A stretch of DNA of 64,000 bases from Cymbidium sinense (Eukaryota; Streptophyta; Magnoliopsida; Asparagales; Orchidaceae): NCBI GenBank assembly GCA_021442155.1, contig JAKCPB010001424.1, positions 62,001-126,000 of the forward strand, read 5' to 3'. The translations under genes and the position numbers were made by a program. The notes under the pieces are model-generated. The model was given only the letters and a program-made list of their open reading frames with translations. It made no database searches and was not told where the DNA came from. Every line of letters starts with the position of its first letter. The stretch's first letter is position 1. Shown here piece after piece: positions 1-10,850 of the stretch.

Positions 1-1875
1 AGGATTTAGGGTAGATTAGGGTCAGGGTCCAGGTCACTTGGGGTTTAGAGTTTAGGGTTTATGGTTTAGGGTTTAGTGTTAGGGTTAGGGTTTAGGGTTT
101 AGTGTTTAAGGTTTAGGGTTTAGTGGTTTTTTAAAGAAAATTAAGTAAACGATAGATTTAGGTTTATTTATTTTATTTTATTTTTTATTTTTATTTAAGT
201 TTATTTTTATTTATTTTAGATTAATTATTTTAGTTTAGCTTTCTTATTTTAGTTTAATTTTTAGGTTTAGGTTTAGGTATGTTTATTTTTAGTTTAGTTT
301 TGTTTTATTTTATTTTTCTTAGGTTTATTTTTTATTTTATGTTTAAGTTTTAGCTTTATATTATTAATTTTAGATTTTATTTTTTTTATGTTTTAGTTTA
401 TTTTAGTTTATTTTTATTTTATTTTAGGTTTAGGTTATTTATTTTAGTTTATTTTATTTTAGTTTAGTATGTTTATTTTATTTATTTAGGTTTAGGTTTT
501 TTTTTTAGGGTTTAAGTTTTTTTTAGGTTTTTTAAGTTACTTTTATTTTATTTTATTTTATTTGCATTAAGTTTATATTTATTTTTTTTTATTTTTTAGG
601 TTTATTTTAATTTTAGTTTAGTTTAGGTTTTATTTATTTTATTTTAGTATTTAATTTTAAATTATTTTATTTTAAGTTTAGGTTTAGGTTTATGTTTTTT
701 TGTTTTAGTTTAGGTCTCATCCATTTTATTATTTTATAGTTAGGTTTAGCTCCTTTATATTTTATATTTTAGGTTTATTTAGTTTAGGTTTAGGTTTTTA
801 GGTTTTAGGGTAGGGTGGGTAGGGTTAGGGTTGGTTTTAGGATTGGCATCAGGGTTGGTTAGTCTTAGAGTTTAAGGTTTAGGCTTTAGGGTTTGGCTTT
901 AAAGGTTGTGGTTTAAGGTAGGATAGGGTTAGGGTTTAAGCTTTAGAGTTTGGGTTTAGTGGGTTCTTTTAAAAAATTTTTTTTTTAACTTTAGGTTTTT
1001 TTAAATTTAAGTAAGCCACAGTATAGGTTTATTTAGTTTATTTAGTTTACTTTTATTTATTTTAGTATGTTTTATTTTTATTTTAATTAGTTTAGTTTAT
1101 TTATTTTAGGTTTAATTATTTTAGTTTAGGTTTTATTTTAGTTTATTTTATGTTTTGGTTTAAGTTTAGGTTTATTTCTTAGTTTTTTTACTTATTTTAT
1201 TTTAAGTTTAGGTTTTATTTATTTTAGGTTTAGATTTTGGTTTTATTTTATTTTTTAGGTTTATGTTTATTTTAAGTTTTATTTTTAATTTATGTTTAGT
1301 TTATTTTTAGTTTATTTTATTTTATTTACATTTAGGTTTAGGTTTAAGTTTAGTATATTTAGGTTTATGGTTTATTTTCTTTTATTTATTTTTAGGTTTT
1401 ATTTTTAGGTTAATTTTTATAGTTCAAGTTTTTCTTTAATTTTTATTTTCTTTTATTTTTAGTTTATTTTATTTTTATTTTAGGTTTAGTTTTTATTTTT
1501 TTAGTTTGTTTAGATTTTCATTTATTTTATTTTAGTTTAGTTTTTATTTTTTATTTTAGTTTCTTTTTAGGTTTAGGTTTAGGTTTTTATTTTATTTTAT
1601 TTTTTTATTTTATTTTGGTGTAGGTTTCTTTATTAATTTTATTTTTAGTTTTATTTAATTTAGGCTTAGCTTTTAGCTTTTAGGTTAGATGAGGGTTTAG
1701 GGTAAGTTTTAAGTGTGGGTTTAGGGTTTTAGTTTAGGGTTTAGGTTTTCGGGTTTATGGTTTAAGATTTTATTGTTTATGGTTTAGAATTTGGGGTTTT
1801 AGGGTTTAGGGTTTAAGGTTTAGGGTTTAGGTTTTAGGTCTAAGGTTCCAATTTTAGGTTAGGGTTTAGGGTTTT
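1..1875 (-). repeat. Degenerate telomere-like array, TTTAGGG on + strand
   Basis: TTTAGGG-rich blocks (about 1-125, 780-965, 1690-1875) alternate with long stretches of TTTATTTTA and TTTAGG words (about 150-780 and 1020-1690). The unit reads CCCTAAA on the minus strand, so I mark it minus. The box AAATTAAGTAAAC at 138-150 is the reverse complement of the junction box that recurs on the other arm. A diverged form (AAATTTAAGTAAGC) lies at 1003-1016. No coding sequence is visible. Confidence 0.9.
138..150 (-). repeat. Junction box, reverse complement of GTTTACTTAATTT
   Basis: Exact antisense match to the box found many times on the right arm. It sits between a TTTAGGG block with an A/T run on its left and a TTTATTTT block on its right, which is the expected mirror arrangement. 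Its function is unknown. Confidence 0.75.
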
Positions 1876-2222
1876 TGGATTTTTTTAATAGAGAACAAAT
1901 TTAGATTAAACATTTCTTTTTTTGATTTCATTAACCAAGTAACACACCAAGTTTTCTAAGAGATAATCAAGGACATAGATAAAAAATGAGATCGCATAGA
2001 GCAAATCAGAGACCCTAGATAACTAGAACCATAAAGGCATAGTTCCATAAGAAACATATTAGATTGGCCATTCTTCACTTTCTCCCAGCCCCATCGTAAC
2101 CACCTCCACCCCTCACTAGAAAGACCCAACATCATATCCCATCTCTCCCATCACACCACCACTGCAAAACCCTCCACTCCTCCCACCCCCAAAACCACCA
2201 CTACATTGACCACTACCTATAG
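1876..2222 (-). pseudogene. Glycine-rich RNA-binding protein 3' fragment, copy 1
   Basis: Read on the minus strand, this holds a short decayed glycine-codon-rich segment (about 2100-2222) followed by a 3' untranslated region (about 1890-2100). The untranslated part contains the family words for 'TATGGAACTATGCCTTTAT', 'TCTAGTTATCTAGGG' and 'TTGGTGTGTTACTTGGTTAA'. It ends in a run of A that joins directly to CCCTAAA words at about 1870-1890. The same 3' region recurs at 2800, 16740, 33224, 56216, 60225 and 62581. The reading frame is broken and the 5' end is more truncated than in copy 2. It is non-coding today. Confidence 0.8.
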
Positions 2223-2799
2223 TTTTAGGTTTAGGTTTTATTTTTTTTTTATCTTTTAGTTTAAGTTTTATTTTATTTTTAGTTTTAGTTTTTAGGTTTT
2301 ATTTTAGTTTAATTTTAGGTTTTCTTTTTTATTCAAGTTTATTTTCTTTATTTTATTTATTTTATGGTTTTGTTTAGGTTTAAAATATTTTAGTTTAGGT
2401 TTAAGATTTTTTTTAACCTTTGTAGGTTAGGTTTATTTAGTTTATTATTAATTAGGGTTTAGTTTTTATTTTATTTAGGTTTTATTTTCTAGGTTTATCA
2501 TCTATTTTATTTTAATTAGTTTTATTTTATCTTAGCCTTTTAGGTGTTTAGGTTTAGTTTAGTTTTGATTTTATATTTTATTATTATTATTTATGTACTT
2601 TGTGATTTTTTATCTAGTAGCTTAGTTCTTAGCTTATCAGTGATTTTGTATTAGGCCTGGATTGAGGGAGAGTCTGGGGTTTTAGAGTGGCCTAGAGCTA
2701 GTTTTGGTGGTGGGGTTGTTGGTTTATGATCTGTTTGGGTTTTGGGGTGTGGGTTTTAGGTTTAGGTTTAGGTTTTAGTTTAGGGTTTAGGGTTTTGGC
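2223..2799 (-). repeat. TTTATTTTA/TTTAGG array with a short unique patch
   Basis: Positions 2223-2580 and 2755-2799 are TTTATTTT and TTTAGG words. Between them, about 2581-2755 is G/T-rich sequence that matches no other part of the window by eye and has no sustained reading frame. I cannot assign it. Confidence 0.7.
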
Positions 2800-3290
2800 T
2801 TTTTTTAACATAGAACAAATTCAGATTTAACATATCTTTTTTTTTAATTTCATCAACTAAGTAACACACCAAGTTTTCTAAGACACAAGCGATGACATAA
2901 ATCAAAAATGAGCATGCATAGAGCAAATCAAAGACCCTAGATAATTAGAACTGCCTTTATTATAAAGGAATAGTTCCATAAGCAGCATATCAGATCATTC
3001 ATTCTTCAATTTGTCTAGTTTCCATCAGAACCACCCTGACCTCTTGAGTAACAGGATCCACCATCATATCCTCGATCTCTCCCTCCGCCACCACTATGGC
3101 TATAACCTCCGTCGCTCCTCCTACCTCTATAACCACCACAACTTTGATCACCACCTCCATATCCACCAGTAGTTCCAGTTCCCCCACTACCACTATGATA
3201 ATCCCCACCACCACCTTTGCCTCCTTCGCTAGATCTAAATTGAACCTATTTGATAATGATGTTCCTACCATCAAGGTTCTCCATTCTGGG
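2800..3290 (-). pseudogene. Glycine-rich RNA-binding protein 3' half, copy 2 (best preserved)
   Basis: The minus-strand frame 3287 to 3015 reads as the end of an RRM followed by a glycine-rich tail. It begins RMENLDGRNIIIK, which matches the family motif N-G-Q-N-L-D-G-R-N-I-T-V-N at the RRM C-terminus. An in-frame TAG follows at 3246-3248, then a glycine/serine/tyrosine/arginine tail with GGYGGG and GGGGRDRGYDGGS, and a stop at 3015-3017. Downstream (minus strand, about 3014-2810) is the 3' untranslated region, ending in an A-run joined to CCCTAAA words. These proteins are RNA-binding regulators of mRNA processing and stress response in plants. Here only the last part is present, without RNP1/RNP2, so it is a pseudogene. 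The valine-rich frame at 2999-3274 is the same DNA read out of register. Confidence 0.85.
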
Positions 3291-4285
3291 GTTTAGGTTT
3301 AGGTTTAGTTAGTTTTAGGGTTTAGATTTATTTTTAATTCTTTAGTTACTTTAGTTTAGTTTGTTTGGGGCTAAAGCTAGTGGTTTAGCCAGGTTTTGGG
3401 TTTGGGTTTAGGGTGCAGTGTTTATGGTGATTTTAGGGTTTATGCTTATAGATTAGGTTTTAGATTTAGTGATTGTAGTTTAGGGTTGTAGTAGGCCTAG
3501 GTTTTAAGTAGTGGGTTTGTGGTTTAGGTTTTTAGTGTTTATGATCCAAGGTTTAGGGTTTTTTAATTTTAGTAAACCAATAGTTTAGTTTACTTAGTTT
3601 ATTTAGTTTATTTATTTTAGTTTATTTTATTTTATTTTATTTTTTTATATTTTATTTTTATTTAGTTTAGTTTATTTATTTTAGTTTAACCTTTTTTCTT
3701 TAGTTTATTTTGGTCGAGGTTTAGGTTAGTAGATTTATTTTTTGAGTTTTTTATTTTATTTTAGGTTTTGGTATTTATTTTATTTTATGTTAGTTTACAT
3801 TTTAGGTTTTAGGTTTTAGATTTTTATTTTAGGATTTTGGTTTTATTTTAGTTAATGTTTAAGTTTATTTTTAGTTTATTTTATTTTATGTAGTTTAGGT
3901 TTTTATTTACTTTAGGGTTTAAGTTTTGGTTTTATTTATTTTGTTTAGTTTATTTTAGTTTAGGTTTAGGTTTATTTTATTTTATTTTGGTTTTGGTTTT
4001 ATTTTAATTTAATGTTTATGATTTATTTTTTTTATTTATTTTCACTTTTAGGTTTAGGTTTTATTTTATTTTAGTTTATTTTGTTTTAAGTTGATTTTTA
4101 TTTTATGTTTATTTTATGAAAGTTTTAATATTATGTTTATTTTAATTTTAGTTTAGTTTAGAATTTCTTTATTTATTTTAGTTTATTTTATTTTATTTTA
4201 TCTTTTTGTTTAAGCATTCTTTATCTTATTAAATTATTTTATTAGGTTTAGTTATTTTAATTTTATAAAGTTTAATTAGTCAGTT
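3291..4285 (-). repeat. Telomere-like then TTTATTTTA array
   Basis: TTTAGGG-like words fill 3291-3565, with GGGTTTAGTGG-type variants. A diverged junction box (AATTTTAGTAAACC) lies at about 3565-3578. TTTATTTT words then run to about 4285. No gene is visible. Confidence 0.85.
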
Positions 4286-4765
4286 AAGTCTCGGATCCTA
4301 GGTTTAGTGGCCTGGCTGGCCTATTGCCGCCTGGTTCAGATTGGCTGGCCTAAGATTTGTGGCCTGTAGATCTGCTAGCAGGCTTTAGGCCTCAGTGGCC
4401 TGTGGTTTAGGGCCTCCCAGCTCAGGTCAGCACAGCCTGCCCAGTTTAGGGCTCTAGTGGCCTGGGGCCCTGGGCTCAGCCTTTAGGCCTGTGGCCCATG
4501 CCTTAAGCTAGTGGCTCAAGAACGATACTCAGGGCTCAGTGGGGTCAGTGGCTCAGCCCAGTGGCTCAGGTCAGTGGTCAGGGCAAAGCCCTGATGGTCA
4601 GATCAGTGAGCTCAGTGGGCGCCAGTGCAGGCTAGCTAGTAAGGGCCTTTTTATGGTAGCATTGTGGGCCTATAGGCCTTCCCACCATCTGGGGCCTGTG
4701 GTTAGGTTAGTTACATTTAGTAGGGCCTGGGTCCAGGCTTCAGGATCCGTGCTAGATCTTATTGT
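4286..4765. repeat. GC-rich block 1: C-for-T version of telomere-like words
   Basis: Composition changes abruptly to G+C-rich sequence made of words such as GGCTCAGTGG, GGCCTGTGG and TTTAGGCC. GGGCTCAG and CTCAGGG differ from GGGTTTAG and TTTAGGG by T-to-C changes, and mixed forms such as TTTAGGGCTC at about 4444 link the two. The block lies where a TTTAGGG segment would be expected. The open frame at 4539-4790 is compositional and has no recognisable domain. Confidence 0.7.
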
Positions 4766-5385
4766 CAAAATTACAAACCAACAAGTTTAGCTCACTTAGT
4801 TAATTTTAGTTTATTTTAATTTATATTTTATTTAGGATTATTTAGTTTATTTTTTATTTATTTTACTTTATTTTATTTTTATTTATTTAGTTTATTATTA
4901 TTTTAATTTTAGTTTATTTTAAGTTTAATTTAGTTTAGGTTTATTTTTAGTTTAGTTTAGTTCATTTTATTTTTGGGTTTAAGTTTTATTTTTAGTTTAG
5001 GGTTTCTATTTTATTATTTTAGGTTTAGATTTTAGGTTTTTTTAGATTTTAGGTTTATTTCTAGTTTAGTTTATTTTTTATTTTATTTTATTTATTTTAG
5101 TTTTTTTTTTAGTTATTTTAGGTTTAGGTTTAGGTTTGATTTATTTTAGTTTAGTTTATTTGTGTTTAGTTCACATTTATTTATTTTTTATTTTTTATTT
5201 TGGTTTAGGTTTTTTTTAAGTATGAGTTTATTTTTAGGTTAAGTTTACATAGTTTTAGTGGTTTTTAAAGTTAATCAAACCCAGGTAAGTTTATTTAGTT
5301 TACTTAGTTTATCTTTATTTATTTTAGCTCATTTATTTTTTATTATTTATAGATTCTTTAGTGTCTTTAATTTATCTTTGGCCTC
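4766..5385 (-). repeat. TTTATTTTA/TTTAGG array
   Basis: Words of TTTATTTTA and TTTAGG run between GC-rich blocks 1 and 2. A junction-like sequence (AAAGTTAATCAAACC) lies at about 5267-5281. No coding signal beyond short T-rich frames. Confidence 0.85.
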
Positions 5386-5825
5386 AAACATGAGCCTTTA
5401 CTCCCATGAGGCTAGGCTCTTTTGGCTCAGTGGCTCCTGGCCCAGGCCCAGGGCCTTAGCCTGGATCTGGCTGGCCCAGGCCTGGGCCAGTGGCTCAGGG
5501 AGTGTGCAAGGCTCAGTGGCCCAGCCCAGGCCTGCTCAGGCCCAGTCCAGTGGCCTGAGGGTCTTGATCAGTGGGGCCTGGGGCCTCAGGGCTCTAGGCC
5601 AGGGCTAGGCTCAGGGCCTGGCCTCTTAGCCCAGTGTGCAGTCGGGGCCTGCTGCCTAGCCCAGCCTGGGGTCCAAGCCCTTAACTAGTGGCTCAAGCCT
5701 TTGGCTCAGTGGCCCACCACTGTCAGTCTGGGCTGGGGCCCAGTCAAGATCAGCCCATGGTCCAGGTTTAAGGCCTAGGGCTCAGTGGTTCAGGATCAAG
5801 TCAATGATCAGGTCTGATCTTTTCT
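5386..5825. repeat. GC-rich block 2: GGCTCAGTGG / CCTGGCCC words
   Basis: This is the most G+C-rich part of the window. It repeats GGCTCAGTGGC and CCCAGGCC words, with residual telomere-like words at its edges. It ends near 5825 with a T/A-rich junction (TTTTCTAAAATAAAGAAACC). The two overlapping open frames here (5258-5608 and 5422-5688) are tryptophan/glycine/serine/proline-rich products of the repeat. I do not accept them as genes. Confidence 0.7.
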
Positions 5826-6005
5826 AAAATAAAGAAACCGACCCGAGATTTATTTAGCTCATTAGTTTATTTTATTTTATTAGGTTTATCCATTATTTAT
5901 AGTTTAGTCACTTTTTCATTTTATTTATTATTTAGTTGCCTTTATCTTAGTTATTTATTTTAGTGGCTCAGTTTATTTCTTTCACTCATTTTATCTCATT
6001 AGGCT
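5826..6005 (-). repeat. Short TTTATTTTA array
   Basis: TTTATTTTA words lie between GC-rich blocks 2 and 3, with some C substitutions such as TTTAGCTC. Confidence 0.7.
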
Positions 6006-6215
6006 CAGGTCTTCCTAGATCTGTGTAGCTGCTCAGAGCTCAGTGGTCAGTGGGTGTGGAGTCAGGGTCAGGATCTGTGCCTAGCTTGTGAGTTTGTATC
6101 AGTGCATTGTGATGCTGGGTTGGTGGCTCAGAGGCCTGTGCTCAGTGGTTGTGGTATGGCTCAGTGGCTCTAGTCTGCACATCTTGGGCTCAGTGGTAGG
6201 GGCTCAGCTTAGTTT
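6006..6215. repeat. GC-rich block 3
   Basis: GGCTCAGTGG and GGCTCAGAGGCCTG words as in blocks 1 and 2, but shorter and more diluted by T-rich sequence. Confidence 0.65.
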
Positions 6216-7010
6216 ACCAGGTATGTTTTTTTATTTTTCATTTTTTATTTTAGGGTTTAAGGTTTAGGGTTTAAATTTTAGATCGAGGTTGTTTTAACCT
6301 TATTTCAAATTAAGCAACATGTAGGTTAACATATTTTTTATTTCATTTTGGGTTTAGGGCTCACTGGATATTAGGTTTAGGTTTCTTTACAAAAAAAATT
6401 AGCAAACCTTGGTTTATTTAGTTTATTTTATTTATTTTATTTATTTTATATTTATTTTAGTTTATATTTATTTTAGATTTATTTATTTTAGTTATTTTAG
6501 TTTAGTTTAACCTAGGTTTATTTTTAGTTATGTTATTTTATTTTATTTTTAGATTTAGGTTTTACTTTTATTTTTAACTTTTAGGTTTTATTTTTTTATG
6601 TTTGTTTGGATTTATTTTGTTTATTTTAGGTTTTAGTTTAGTTTAGGTTTATATTTTTAGTTTATTTTATATTATTTAGATAGGTTTGGGTTTATGTTTA
6701 GGTTTTATTTATATTTGTTTATTTAGTAGGTTTTTTTTTTAATGGTTTAAGTTTATTTTTATTTTAGGTTATTTTTACCATCTTTAAGTTTAGGTTTTAT
6801 TTAGTTTTATTTTATTTTATTTTAGGTTTATTCAATTATGTCCAATTTTATCTTTTATTATTAAGTTTTCTTTTTTTAATTTAATTTAGTTATTATTTAT
6901 TTTATTTTAGCTATTTTATTTTAGTTTATGTCGCCTTTTTTAGTTATATTATCTTATTTTTTTAAATCATTTAGGTCAGGTTTTATTTTTATTTTAGCTT
7001 TATTTAGTTT
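6216..7010 (-). repeat. Telomere-like and TTTATTTTA array
   Basis: TTTAGGG words at about 6250-6380 are followed by a junction-like AAAAAAATTAGCAAACC at about 6391-6408, then TTTATTTTA words up to 7010. Confidence 0.85.
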
Positions 7011-7185
7011 AGGATCAGCTCAGGTTTTTAGTGGCCTGTTTAGGATCTAGAACTCAGGGTCTTGTGGCTAGGGCTCAGGGCTCAGTTGCAGTGGCTCAGC
7101 CTGTGGCTCAGGGTTTTGTGGCCTGGGCTGAGTCTTAGGTTTAGGATCTGGCTCGGCCTGGGCCCAGATGTCCTGAGGGTTTAGG
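7011..7185. repeat. GC-rich block 4
   Basis: GGGCTCAGGGCTCAG and GTGGCCTG words mixed with unconverted GGGTTTAG and TTTAGGAT. It shows the intermediate state between telomere-like and GC-rich words most clearly. Confidence 0.65.
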
Positions 7186-8040
7186 GTTAGTTTGTTAGCT
7201 CATTTTTATTTAATAAACCCAGAGGTAGTTTAGTTTATTTTTTTATTTTAGTTCATTTTATTTTTATTTTGGTTTAAGTTTATTTTATTTTTATTTAGTT
7301 TAGTTTATTTTATGATTTTATTTTCATTTATTTATTTTTGTTTAGGTTTAAGTTTATCTTTAGTTTAGTTTTCATTTTTTTTGTGTCTTTTTTTTTTAGG
7401 TTTAGGTTTTATTTTAGGTTCAGTTTAGGGTTTAGGTTTAATTTAGTTTATTTAGGTTTTATTTTAGTGTAAGTTTAGGTTTATTTTAGTTTATTTTATT
7501 TAGTTTAGTTTAGTTTTTATTTATTTAGCTTTTTTAGTTTATTTCATTTAGTATTTTTATTTATATATTTTATTTTTTATTTTATTTTAGTTTATTTTAC
7601 TTTAATTTGGTATGAGTTTATTTTTTATTTGTTTTAAGTTTTATTTTTAAGTTTATTTTAGTTTTATTTTTTATTTATTTTATTTTATTTTATTTTATTT
7701 TAGGTTTATTTAATTTTATTTTATTTTTTTTATTCTTAGGTTTATATTTTTTTGTTTAGTTTAGGTTTTTATTAATTTTATTTTAGTTTATTTTCATTTT
7801 TTTATTTTATTTTATTTGTTTAGGTTTATTTATTTTTTTTATTTTATTTTATTTAGTTTAGTTTAGGTTTAGTTTATTTTAAGTTTATTTAGTTTTATTT
7901 ATTTTAGTTTTTATTTTATTTTTTAGTTTAGTTTATTTTTAGTTTAGGGTTTAGGTTTTATTTTTTATTTATTTTAGGTTTTATTTTTTGGTTTATTTTT
8001 AGGTTTAGGTTTTTATTTAGCTTTTATTTTATTTAGTGTA
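7186..8040 (-). repeat. TTTATTTTA array up to the polarity switch
   Basis: Continuous TTTATTTTA and TTTAGG words. This is the last stretch in which the T/G-rich strand is the + strand. Confidence 0.9.
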
Positions 8041-9826
8041 GTCGCCATCCTTCAAGTTCTTTGATAGTGGGAACACACGAACACATTACACTTGACCTTG
8101 AAACACTAGTGGCAACAACCATCTCTTTGCCTTTTGTTATCCATTATTGATTTGATTAGTACGAACTACGGTTCGATCGACACTTTTTCTCAGTAGGAGC
8201 ACCTCATTACAGAGAAACAGAAACTCAACGAGTCACTTATTGATTACAATCTCAAGTGGCACAACCTGTGCATGAAATGCTAACCACAGTTGTCTGAATA
8301 GCATGGCATTGAAAATCTTCTCAAGAATATCCATGGTCCGGTCGCCTTCATGCTTAAGGGCTTTACCATCAAAACATTCGAGAAATTAATCATCAAGGAA
8401 GCAAGCCTACAAGAGGAAGCCAAATAGTTGCCCTTTCTCGACCAATCATATAGGCCCAAGCAATAGAAGGTGTTTGAGAAGAAGCTAGGGATAGTTGTGT
8501 CAATGGACAGAGAGAAGCAGCCAGCCAGAGTTCAGTATGAGAGACTACAAGCTCAGCAGCCTCCTTTTCCACCAAGTCTTCCACCACCTCGACCATCATA
8601 CCGGCCACCACAACCGTCACAATGACCATTTCCACCACCTCAGTAGCCTCAGCTTCATATTCCATATCCATGTAGCTACTTTCCACCTACTTTTGCCAAT
8701 AGATTGAATAAGCCATATTCATTCAAGAGGGGGGTAGTTATGAAAATCCTTAACAATCTCTTAAAGAAACCTGACTTTCAGTTACCAAAGTCTAAGAGGT
8801 CGGAGGAAGTGGACAAGAGCGACGATCCTAGCTATTGCCCTACCACTATATGTTAGGCCATGTCTTAGAGGATTGTATCACTTTTAAGGACTAGCTTGAG
8901 CATAGCTACAAGTTGAGAGCCATAGTTATCCCTAAGGAATACTTATTAGAACAACCATCCAGAGTAATCCTTGGGGATACTTATGATCCTCTTAAGATCA
9001 AAGAAGGTTAGGATATCTCCCTATCCAGAACCTCTAAGAAGATCATTTCTAAGATTAAGAAACTTTTCTTGCAGGTGTCTGAAGTAGCTTAAATCTCCAA
9101 CACCAAGGAATGTTTGCTAGTTGTAAAGGACAACTCAATGAGGGTGACAACCCACCATTAGTAGCAGCCCAGCTCAGCATACTAGCCCAGGATAGTTTAG
9201 TAGCATAGCCACCATCCAAGTCCAGTGCTCCCTCCACCGTTGCAGCTACCACCTCTTCTACTAGCTCCTCTTCTACCAGCATGAGCGTTGAGTCTGTAGA
9301 TAAGGGCACTAAATCTCTTACTCCGCTTACTTTACTTGATTTCTATCATGTACCTTAATAGATATTAATGAAGAAAGCTATTTCTACTTGTATCATTGAT
9401 AATGATATTATCTCCGAATCAAAAGCTTACTTTGAGATTGACTTGGAGTTAATCACTCAAGATCCCATAGGAGAAGTTGGTATGTTGATGAGAAGGTAGA
9501 ACTTTCACAAGCTCATCATTCCAAGAAGTCACTAGCTATCAGAAGGCACTATTGTTCCTCATCGGGTAGCAAGATAAGGTAAGTAATTCGCTGATAGCCT
9601 CCATAGATGCTACCCATAGATATTCTTATGAAGGACCAGCCGAGTTGATTACAATATCCTAGCTCACCTTAGAAAGTTTATAGCTAGCTAAGCATACCAT
9701 GACACCCTTGTCTTATCCAAAAGATGAGGGAATCTCTAATCAAGGCCTTACTTGATCTAGAGATATGCCCGATCGCTATTAAAGTTGAGTCATGCTACTT
9801 GAAGGACATCTTAGGAGTTACATTCA
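8041..9826 (+). pseudogene. Ty3/Gypsy-like gag relic
   Basis: A frame running from about 8150 to 8705 reads as the capsid region of a plant Ty3/Gypsy gag. It contains NESLIDYNLKWHNLCMKC and, after two stops, HGIENLLKNIHG, the usual 'E-S-L-x-D-Y-x-x-R-W-x-x-L-x-x-x-C' type pattern. A proline/glutamine-rich linker follows. At about 8830-8890 a cysteine-histidine segment (CPYH-like, then GHVLEDC) resembles the gag C-terminus, but a one-base deletion near 8840 shifts the frame. In-frame stops between 8190 and 8670 are TAG, TAA or TGA at codons that one C-to-T change would make from CAG, CAA or CGA. No protease, RT, integrase or LTR is recognised, and 9300-9826 is unassigned. The island is non-functional. 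Confidence 0.7.
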
Positions 9827-10850
9827 ACCCTAAACCCTAAACCCTAAAAACTTAAACTAAATAAAACATAAAAATAAAATAAATAAATAAACCTAAACCA
9901 AAATAAAATAAAAAAATTAAATAAAATAAAAACCTATACTAAAACCTATATCTAAACCAAAAAATAAAAACTAAACTAAAATAAAATAAATAAAAACCTA
10001 AACTAAACTAAAAAAAATATACCTAAAAATAAAAATCTTAAATAAAATAAAAAATAAACGTAAAAAAAACCTAGAATAAAAAAAATAAAAACTAAATAAA
10101 AACCTAAACCTAAAAAATAAACCAAAAAATTAAAAACAAAAAATAAAAAAATAAAACATAAACCATAAACTAAAAAAAACCTAAACCTAAAATAAACAAA
10201 ATAAAATAAATATAAACCTAAACTAAAATAAATAAAACCTAAACCTAAACTTAAAACAAACTAAACCTAAACCCTAAATTAAATAAAATAAAATAAACTA
10301 AAAATAAACCTAAACCTAGAAAAAATAAAAAACTAAAATCTAAACCTAAAAAAATAAAAGAATACTTAAAAGGTAAACCTAAAAATAAAAAAAATAAAAA
10401 TAAATTAAAAAATAAACATAAACCTAAACCTAAACCTAAAAAATAAACTAAAATAAAAAACCTAAACTAAAATAAATAAACCTGAAATAAATAAACTAAA
10501 CTAAATAAAATAAAAAAATAAACCAAAATATAAATAAAAAATAAAATAAACTAAAATAAATAAAATAAACTAAATAAACTTAAACCTATCAGTTTACTTA
10601 ATTTTAAATAAAAACCCTAAACCCTAAACACTAAACTAACATAACATAACCTAACTAAACCTAAACCTTAAAACCAAAACCCTAAACCCTAAACCATAAA
10701 CCCTAAAACCCTAAACCCTAAAACCCTAAACCTTAAACCCTAAACCTAAACTAACCCTAAACCCTAAACCCTAAACCCTAAACCCTAAAATAAACCCTAA
10801 ATCCTAAACCCTAAACCCTAAAGCCTAAACACTAAACCCTAAAATTACCT
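9827..10850 (+). repeat. Telomere-like array, CCCTAAA on + strand
   Basis: The polarity is now reversed. A short CCCTAAA stretch starts at 9827, A-rich words (TAAAATAAA, CCTAAACC) run to about 10590, the junction box lies at 10592-10604, and a CCCTAAA-rich block extends to 10850. Confidence 0.9.
10592..10604 (+). repeat. Junction box GTTTACTTAATTT
   Basis: Exact box at the change from A-rich words to CCCTAAA words, followed by an A-rich run. Confidence 0.8.

Noticed and set aside
1..125. A functional chromosome end at the start of the window
   Set aside because: The repeats are degenerate and soon mix with TTTATTTT words. Array and inserts continue for 63 kb with a polarity switch, so this is interstitial or subtelomeric material, not a terminal telomere.
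2999..3274. 91-codon valine-rich minus-strand frame and its + strand Thr/Ser/Ile-rich shadow
   Set aside because: The real coding register of this DNA is the glycine-rich frame 3287-3015. GGT codons read one base off give valine, and the other strand gives Thr/Ser.
5258..5688. Two overlapping open frames with Gly/Gln/Trp/Pro/Ser-rich products
   Set aside because: Both run through GC-rich block 2 and reflect the GGCTCAGTGG/CCTGGCCC repeat. No domain and no supporting gene structure.
8393..8707. Open frames on both strands of the gag island
   Set aside because: They are out of register with the gag-like frame, which is continuous apart from point stops.
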